Below are positions 5,248 through 9,768 of a stretch of DNA of 9,768 nt, piece by piece (the first letter of the stretch is position 1; each line of letters starts with the position of its first letter). The DNA is from Thermoplasmata archaeon (lineage in GTDB: Archaea > Thermoplasmatota > E2 > UBA202 > JdFR-43): assembly GCA_021162305.1 (NCBI GenBank), contig JAGGYX010000035.1, forward strand, positions 1-9,768, in the 5' to 3' direction. The notes under the pieces are model-generated. The model searched no databases, was not told the origin of the DNA, and saw nothing but the letters and a program-made list of their open reading frames with translations. The translations under genes and the position numbers were made by a program.

Positions 5248-8200
5248 TTCCTCTTTATTTCAATTTTTATTTTTTCCCCTTCTATCTCCCATTCAATGCC
5301 ATTGGATGGTGTGTCATATATAATTTCGCTACTCCTCGTTTCATTTTTTACATATTCCTCCCATCCTTTGAGTCTGCCTTCATCTATTCCAATTGTGGTT
5401 ATTATTCTGTCCTCCATTTCAAGATTCATTTTCTTTCTCATTTCCTGTATTCTTCTCACAATTTCTCTTGCAAATCCCTCTTTTTTAAGTTCGGGAGTGA
5501 TTACGATATATAAAGCAATTTTATTTCCATCAATTGAAGAAACTTCATAACCTTCTTTTGGAACTTCTTCGATAATATAGTCTTCTTCATCTATTCCATT
5601 TTCCTTTAGCTCTTCTATTGGTGTTGTTTCAATCAAATTTGCTATTTTTCTTGCCTCTTCTTTATACTTTGGACCAATTTTTGAATAATCTGGTTTTGCA
5701 ATTTTTTTAACAAAGCTGTCATCATTTGAAGCAAAAATAATCTCCTTCACATTCATTTCCTCTTTTAAAATGCCCTCTATATCCTTCAGATTTTCTTCTG
5801 AAACAATTATTGCTTTCAGGAGAGGTTGTCTTAGCTTTATCTTCTTCTTGGCTCTTATTGCTCTTGCCTCCTCCGCCATGCTCCTTGCTATTTCCATTCT
5901 TTTTTCCAGCTTTTCGTCTATTAATTTTTCATTTGGCTTTGGAAAGTCGCATAAATGCACGCTATCCTTTCCTCCAAGTTCAAGATAAATCTTTTCTGTT
6001 ATGAATGGAATGAATGGAGCCAAAAGTTTAGCTACAGTAATTAAAACTTCATATAGAGTGGAGTAGCCTGCGAGCTTATCAATGCTTTCTTCTTCAATCC
6101 AGAAACGTTTCCTTGAGTTTCTAATATACCAGTTACTTAAATCATTTATGACAAAATTTTCTATGGCACGGGCAGCTTTATGCACTTCATAATTTTCCAT
6201 TCTTTCTACCACTTCCTTTATAAGGTTATTCAAAGAAGAAAGAATCCATTTATCAAGTATGCTCCTTTTTTCATATTCAACTGCCTTGCTTTCATAATCA
6301 AATTTGTCGAGCATTGAATAGGTTTTATAGAATGAGTGCACATTCCACAGAGTAAGCAGAAACCTGCTCAAAGCCTCTTTAACAACTTTTTCATAAAATC
6401 GTTTGGGCTGCCACGGGGGTGAGGATGAAATCAAATACCATCTTAAAGCATCCGCTCCCTCATTCTCAAAAATTTCATCTGGCTCAACATAGTTGCGAGC
6501 TTTCTTCGACATTTTTTGCCCTTTTTCATCAAGGATGAGACCGAGAGTAAGAACATTTTTATATGCTGGTTTGTCAAAAAGAAGAGTTGATATTGCAAGC
6601 AATGAATAAAACCATCCTCTTGTCTGGTCTATGGCTTCACATATGAAGTCAGCTGGAAAGCTTTCTTTAAACTCCTTCTCATTTTCGAAAGGATAGTGCC
6701 ATTGAGCAAATGGAGCAGAGCCCGAATCATACCATGCATCGATAACCTCTTCAACGCGTTTCATCTCGCCATTACATTTTGGACATCTCAATTTTATTTT
6801 ATCCACGTATGGGCGATGCAAATCAATCTTTTCTGGCATTTCTATTGCCATGCTTTTTAACTCCTCGATGCTTCCTGTGCAAATTTCATGCCCGCATTTT
6901 TCGCACTTCCATATTGGTAACGGAGTTCCCCAATAACGCTTCCTTGATAAAGCCCAGTCTCTTGCTTCTCTTATAAATTCTCCAAATCTTCCATGTTTTA
7001 TATAATTTGGATACCAGTTTATTTTTTCATTATTTTTTACTAAATTTTCTCTCAATTTTGACATTCCTATGAACCATGATTCTATTGCATAATAAAGCAG
7101 TGGTGTATCGCAACGCCAGCAAAATGGATATTGATGCTTGTATTTTTGATAGCCTTCCAGCAAGCCACGCTGCTTTAAATCTTCTATTATGCTTTCATCG
7201 GCATCTTTAACAAACATTCCAGCCCATTTTTTTACAGCGCTGGTAAAGCGACCTTGCAAATCGACGGGCTGTATCATTGGCAAATCATATTTTTTACCCA
7301 CTTCATAATCATCTTCTCCAAAAGCAGGGGCAATATGAACTATTCCTGTTCCTTCCTCCATGGTTACGAAGTCTGCTACAACAACATACCAGCATTTTTT
7401 ATCTGGCTTAACATAATCGTATAAAGGCTCATATTCTGTGCCTTCGAGCTCTTTACCCTTAAATTCATCTATTATGTCATAATCTTTCAACAAAACATCT
7501 GCTCTTTTTTTGGCAAGAATGAATTTATTACCATTATAATTTATCTTGACATAATCTTCTTCAGGATGAACAGCAAGAGCAACATTGGAAATCAAAGTCC
7601 ATGGAGTTGTTGTCCATGCAAGGAAATATTCGTCTTTTCCTTTAATTTTGAACCTAACAAAAATGCTTGGGTCTTCCACTTCTCTGTAGCCCTGCGCCAC
7701 CTCATGTGAAGAAAGAGTTGTTCCACAGCGAGGACAATAAGGTGTGACACGATAGCCCCGATAAAGCAAGCCTTGCTTCCATGCCTCCTTCAAAGACCAC
7801 CATACCGATTCAATATAACTGTTTTCCATTGTAATATATGGATGCTCCATATCTATCCAGAAGCCGACACGCTTTGTCATTCTTTTCCATGCTTCTTCAT
7901 ATTTGAAAACACTTTTTCTGCACTCTTCATTAAATCTTTCAATTCCATATCTCTCCACTTCCTGTTTGTTTTTCAATCCAAGCATTTTCTCAACTTCTAT
8001 TTCAACTGGCAGCCCATGAGTGTCCCAGCCTGCTTTTCGCTCTATGTAATAACCCTGCATTGTTTTATATCGCAAAATAACATCTTTCATTGTCCTTGTA
8101 AGCACATGACCTGGATGCGGAAGCCCATTTGCAGTCGGAGGACCTTCCAAAAAAATAAATTTTTTGCCATCTTTTCTCTTTTCAAGACTCTTTTTAAATA

Positions 8201-8261
8201 TTCCGTTCTTTTCCCAGTATTCAAGTATTTCCTCTTCTATCTTAGGACTGTATTCTGGCAT
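5244..8261 (-). CDS. ileS: isoleucyl-tRNA synthetase
   Basis: A class I aminoacyl-tRNA synthetase of 1005 residues that charges tRNA-Ile with isoleucine using ATP. The HIGH motif is HPGH (49-52) in GPPTANGLPHPGH and the KMSKS motif is KMSKK (583-587). The inserted CP1 editing domain (about 200-380) carries WTTTPWT (216-222) and GTGIVHIAPAFGEDD (304-318), used to hydrolyse Val-tRNA-Ile. Cys pairs at 176-179, 381-384, 453-456 and 493-496 probably bind zinc. Residues from about 640 form the anticodon-binding and C-terminal domains, ending in a Lys-rich tail. Length and domain order fit the archaeal/eukaryotic-type enzyme. The frame is intact, with ATG 8261 preceded by a TATA-like box 25 bases upstream and no Shine-Dalgarno, so the mRNA is probably leaderless. 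DUF488 follows by ATGA overlap. Confidence 0.97.
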   Translation of the reverse strand: MPEYSPKIEEEILEYWEKNGIFKKSLEKRKDGKKFIFLEGPPTANGLPHPGHVLTRTMKDVILRYKTMQGYYIERKAGWDTHGLPVEIEVEKMLGLKNKQEVERYGIERFNEECRKSVFKYEEAWKRMTKRVGFWIDMEHPYITMENSYIESVWWSLKEAWKQGLLYRGYRVTPYCPRCGTTLSSHEVAQGYREVEDPSIFVRFKIKGKDEYFLAWTTTPWTLISNVALAVHPEEDYVKINYNGNKFILAKKRADVLLKDYDIIDEFKGKELEGTEYEPLYDYVKPDKKCWYVVVADFVTMEEGTGIVHIAPAFGEDDYEVGKKYDLPMIQPVDLQGRFTSAVKKWAGMFVKDADESIIEDLKQRGLLEGYQKYKHQYPFCWRCDTPLLYYAIESWFIGMSKLRENLVKNNEKINWYPNYIKHGRFGEFIREARDWALSRKRYWGTPLPIWKCEKCGHEICTGSIEELKSMAIEMPEKIDLHRPYVDKIKLRCPKCNGEMKRVEEVIDAWYDSGSAPFAQWHYPFENEKEFKESFPADFICEAIDQTRGWFYSLLAISTLLFDKPAYKNVLTLGLILDEKGQKMSKKARNYVEPDEIFENEGADALRWYLISSSPPWQPKRFYEKVVKEALSRFLLTLWNVHSFYKTYSMLDKFDYESKAVEYEKRSILDKWILSSLNNLIKEVVERMENYEVHKAARAIENFVINDLSNWYIRNSRKRFWIEEESIDKLAGYSTLYEVLITVAKLLAPFIPFITEKIYLELGGKDSVHLCDFPKPNEKLIDEKLEKRMEIARSMAEEARAIRAKKKIKLRQPLLKAIIVSEENLKDIEGILKEEMNVKEIIFASNDDSFVKKIAKPDYSKIGPKYKEEARKIANLIETTPIEELKENGIDEEDYIIEEVPKEGYEVSSIDGNKIALYIVITPELKKEGFAREIVRRIQEMRKKMNLEMEDRIITTIGIDEGRLKGWEEYVKNETRSSEIIYDTPSNGIEWEIEGEKIKIEIKRK

Positions 8262-8282
8262 TCAATGGCAAATGGAAGAAAG

Positions 8283-8290
8283 CTTAAAAT
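8283..8290 (-). promoter_or_regulatory. TATA-like box of ileS
   Basis: ATTTTAAG on the reverse strand, centred about 25 bases before the ileS ATG, in the 69-base gap after the toxin frame. It is a weaker match to the consensus than the sensor promoter. No Shine-Dalgarno precedes the ATG, and the spacing fits a leaderless transcript. Confidence 0.4.
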
Positions 8291-8314
8291 GTTTTTGCTT
8301 TACCTTACTACTAC

Positions 8315-8330
8315 AATAATAAGAAAAAAT
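8315..8330 (-). terminator. T-rich terminator after the toxin-antitoxin pair
   Basis: Directly after the toxin TAA (8331-8333) the reverse strand reads ATTTTTTCTTATTATT. Archaeal transcription ends at such T tracts without a hairpin. It separates the pair from the ileS promoter just downstream. Confidence 0.5.
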
Positions 8331-8594
8331 TTACGGTTTATACATTGTCTTTCTGTGACCATATTTTAAAAGAATAATTTTATCGCCATTAATCTGATGG
8401 ATGATTCTAAAAGAGGATATTTTTACACTTCTTAAACCAGCTAATTTATATCTTAACGGTTTTCTTGCTTCTGGATTCTTTCTTAATTTTTCGATGATTT
8501 TCTTCAATCTTTCCTTAATTTCTTTGTCTTTTATTTTTTAATGTCTTTTTTTAAATTCTTCAGTATAAAAAATCTTAATTTTAGAAAAGCTCAT
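8331..8594 (-). pseudogene. RelE/ParE-type toxin frame interrupted by an in-frame TAA
   Basis: An 88-codon frame starts with an ATG at 8594 inside the last codons of the antitoxin gene and ends with TAA at 8331-8333. It reads MSFSKIKIFYTEEFKKRH, then a TAA (codon 19, bases 8538-8540), then KIKDKEIKERLKKIIEKL and onward. The rest has the RelE fold pattern: EARKPLRYKLAGLRSVKI, then SSFRIIHQINGDKIILL, and the C-terminal YGHRKTMYKP, with the Arg, His, Arg and Lys residues typical of these ribosome-dependent mRNA interferases. Apart from the one stop the frame is open over the normal length for the family (85-90 residues). The stop lies between an A7 and an A6 run. It may be a single AAA-to-TAA change, or two compensating run-length differences, natural or from sequencing. 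As written, the toxin would be an 18-residue peptide, so it is called broken. Confidence 0.75.
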
Positions 8595-8769
8595 CTATAT
8601 TTCCCAGCTCATATATTTTACCATTTTCAATATCCTTTATTGCTCTGTCTATTCCTTCCATCACTTCCCTATCATTCATTATTTCAATGCTTTCTATTAT
8701 TTGATCAAGTTCTTCCCTAATTCTAATCAAAGCATCAAACACATCTTTTGAGACCGTCAACTTTTCCAT
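8581..8769 (-). CDS. RelB-like antitoxin
   Basis: A 62-residue, charged, mostly helical protein. It resembles the short archaeal antitoxins that precede RelE toxins: a short N-terminal strand (KLTVSK), a long helix (DVFDALIRIREELDQIIESIEIM), then the NDREVMEGIDRAIKDIENGKIYEL segment and a final DELF that would wrap around the toxin. The dual role of binding the toxin and repressing the operon promoter is known for the family and inferred here. The toxin frame overlaps its 3' end by 14 bases (ATG inside the GAT GAG codons), the usual antitoxin-first order. A TATA-like box is centred about 24 bases before the ATG, and no Shine-Dalgarno is seen. The antitoxin frame itself is intact. Confidence 0.75.
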   Translation of the reverse strand: MEKLTVSKDVFDALIRIREELDQIIESIEIMNDREVMEGIDRAIKDIENGKIYELGNIDELF

Positions 8770-8788
8770 GTCTCTTAAATTTATTTTT

Positions 8789-8798
8789 ATTATAAATA
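8789..8798 (-). promoter_or_regulatory. TATA-like box of the antitoxin gene
   Basis: TATTTATAAT on the reverse strand is centred about 24 bases before the antitoxin ATG (8769), fitting a leaderless start. The surrounding 50 bases are very AT-rich, so the exact box is uncertain. Confidence 0.5.
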
Positions 8799-8851
8799 GT
8801 TATTCACATATCTTATGAAATTTCCATCAACACCATCTCCCCATACCTTCT

Positions 8852-8863
8852 AAAAAAGAAAAA
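8852..8863 (-). terminator. T-rich terminator of the caspase-like gene
   Basis: TTTTTCTTTTTT on the reverse strand begins 17 bases after the stop codon of the caspase-like gene (8880-8882). No hairpin is evident; T tracts alone are used in archaea. It lies within the 110-base gap before the antitoxin gene, which holds no other open frame of note. Confidence 0.55.
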
Positions 8864-8879
8864 TTGTTTTTAAATAGCT

Positions 8880-9768
8880 CTAATCAAACTTCGTTACATC
8901 AAGCTCACCAGCATATCCATCGTAAAGTTGCGGATGCTGATGGTCTGGTAATCCCCAACGCATATTCACGTACTCTGGAACCTTTTTTGATACGTATGGA
9001 AACGCCTCCTCTGCAGATATCCAACCATTGTTGTTCTTATCAAGATCTTTCTTATTCAATGCTCCTCCCACCGGATCCGCAAGGAAGTAAAAGAATACAG
9101 AATTTTTGAGTTTTAGTAGATCAACAGAAGACCCCTCATCTTCAGCACAAGAAGTCATTATCACCCTTCCCTGCTTTGCAAGGAACTGTATGGCTCCACC
9201 AGAACCGCATGTGTTTATCGGTATAAATATCCCTTTTGCTCCACAGTTATCGAGCCATGGACCCATCGCAGTTTTGTACTGAACCGCCATATCCTTGACA
9301 GCAAATCCATACTTTCCTCCATGAGATTTTATTGCCACTAAATCTATATCATCCATGTCATCAACACTCGCAAGCCATTCCATCGCATTTTTTACATCAT
9401 TGAATGTTGGGGATATCACAACTTTGATATGACTCGGATCCCATCCATGGCTTACGAGAGTATCTCCTAAATCATATGCATCAGCATCAGCGTAATAGCT
9501 TATTCCCATGAATGTATCTACACAGCCAAATATTACAGCCCATCTTTCTTCGATGCCATCGGGTTCATCTCCTGTTTTGTGTCCATATGTTTTGAAACAG
9601 AAGTCTTTACTTGTATCTTCATTCCATGTTCCTTCATAATTGTAACTGCTTCCTCTATCATAGGGATCTCCGCTACCATAATACCACTTGTAGTACTGCC
9701 ATTCACTTCCTCCAGTTTGATATACGACTATATAATAGGTCTCTCTCGGATCAAGCTCGGTTTCAAAA
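8880..9768 (-). CDS. caspase-like (clan CD) secreted peptidase, C-terminal part
   Basis: The frame is open to the window edge, so the start is outside; 295 residues are visible and the ATG at 9509 is internal. Residues 1-61 (YYIVVYQTGG, WQYYKWYYGSGDPY, DFCFKTYG) look like the end of a beta-sandwich module common in archaeal secreted proteins. From about 74 a caspase-like fold follows: ERWAVIFGCVDTF, YYADADAYDLGDTLVSHGW, DDIDLVAIKSHGG with the candidate catalytic His149, FIPINTCGSGG with candidate Cys187 (Asn where an Asp is usual), and the later RVIMTSCAEDEGSS. After it, DKNNNGWISAEE (243-254) is a perfect EF-hand calcium loop. It probably acts outside the cell as a Cys peptidase. The exact family (C13, C11 or C14-like) and substrate cannot be told. 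Codon use is less A/T-biased than in neighbouring genes. A T-rich terminator follows. Confidence 0.75.
   Translation of the reverse strand, partial: FETELDPRETYYIVVYQTGGSEWQYYKWYYGSGDPYDRGSSYNYEGTWNEDTSKDFCFKTYGHKTGDEPDGIEERWAVIFGCVDTFMGISYYADADAYDLGDTLVSHGWDPSHIKVVISPTFNDVKNAMEWLASVDDMDDIDLVAIKSHGGKYGFAVKDMAVQYKTAMGPWLDNCGAKGIFIPINTCGSGGAIQFLAKQGRVIMTSCAEDEGSSVDLLKLKNSVFFYFLADPVGGALNKKDLDKNNNGWISAEEAFPYVSKKVPEYVNMRWGLPDHQHPQLYDGYAGELDVTKFD

Noticed and set aside
7773..8369. 198-codon forward-strand open frame
   Set aside because: It lies antisense to the N-terminal part of ileS and the toxin frame, is rich in Phe, Cys and His, and has no recognisable domain.
8538..8550. Programmed frameshift at the A7 run of the toxin
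   Set aside because: The A AAA AAG-like site is suggestive, but a single shift in either direction soon meets a stop; two compensating shifts would be needed.
8880..9509. Caspase-like gene starting at the ATG of base 9509
   Set aside because: The same frame stays open with protein-like composition to the window edge (for example DFCFKTYGHKTGDEPDG and ERWAVIFGCVD), and the caspase fold would lose its first strand. The gene is partial, not 209 residues long.
9641..9660. Apparent frameshift in the upstream part of the caspase-like gene
   Set aside because: On re-reading the bases in order the frame is continuous through GGA AGC AGT TAC AAT; the shift was a misreading on my side.
1..9768. CRISPR array, insertion sequence, rRNA, attachment site or origin
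   Set aside because: No regularly spaced repeats, transposase, integrase, terminal inverted repeats or rRNA motifs were found.

Overview
The window looks like the chromosome of an AT-rich, probably thermophilic euryarchaeon, with Thermoplasmata as my best guess. Archaeal marks are a tRNA-Tyr with a 37/38 intron and no encoded CCA, a fibrillarin-type rRNA methyltransferase, a short OB-fold single-stranded DNA-binding protein, an archaeal-type isoleucyl-tRNA synthetase, and TATA boxes about 25 bases before start codons. The lineage guess rests on general resemblance of the multi-PAS kinase and the secreted caspase-like protein to proteins of that group and is inference.

Layout. At the left edge the last 37 codons of a DUF1614-like membrane protein (+ strand) converge on tRNA-Tyr (- strand). 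Everything else is on the - strand. Reading in the direction of transcription from the right edge: a secreted caspase-like peptidase that is open to the window end (8880-9768) and ends at a T-rich tract; a RelB/RelE-type toxin-antitoxin pair whose toxin frame carries an in-frame TAA (8331-8769); ileS joined to a DUF488 gene by an ATGA overlap (4837-8261); then a compact cluster of a five-PAS sensor with a kinase dimerisation helix but no ATPase domain, a receiver-only response regulator, a CoA-disulfide-reductase-like flavoprotein, fibrillarin and the SSB (273-4795), followed by tRNA-Tyr.

Expression signals form a consistent pattern. Genes that head a transcript (peptidase start not visible) such as the antitoxin, ileS, the PAS sensor and the SSB have a TATA-like box centred 24-26 bases before the start codon and no Shine-Dalgarno, as expected for leaderless mRNAs. 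Internal genes (receiver, flavoprotein, fibrillarin) have Shine-Dalgarno sequences at 4-5 bases spacing and overlap or touch their upstream neighbour. Several promoters lie over the stop codon of the preceding gene.

The most unusual content is the ATPase-less sensor with its receiver, which has Arg in place of the conserved Lys, translationally stacked with a redox flavoprotein and fibrillarin; the interrupted toxin; and the caspase-like secreted protein with an EF-hand loop. No CRISPR array, insertion sequence, rRNA or replication origin was seen. No gene-free stretch exceeds about 110 bases.
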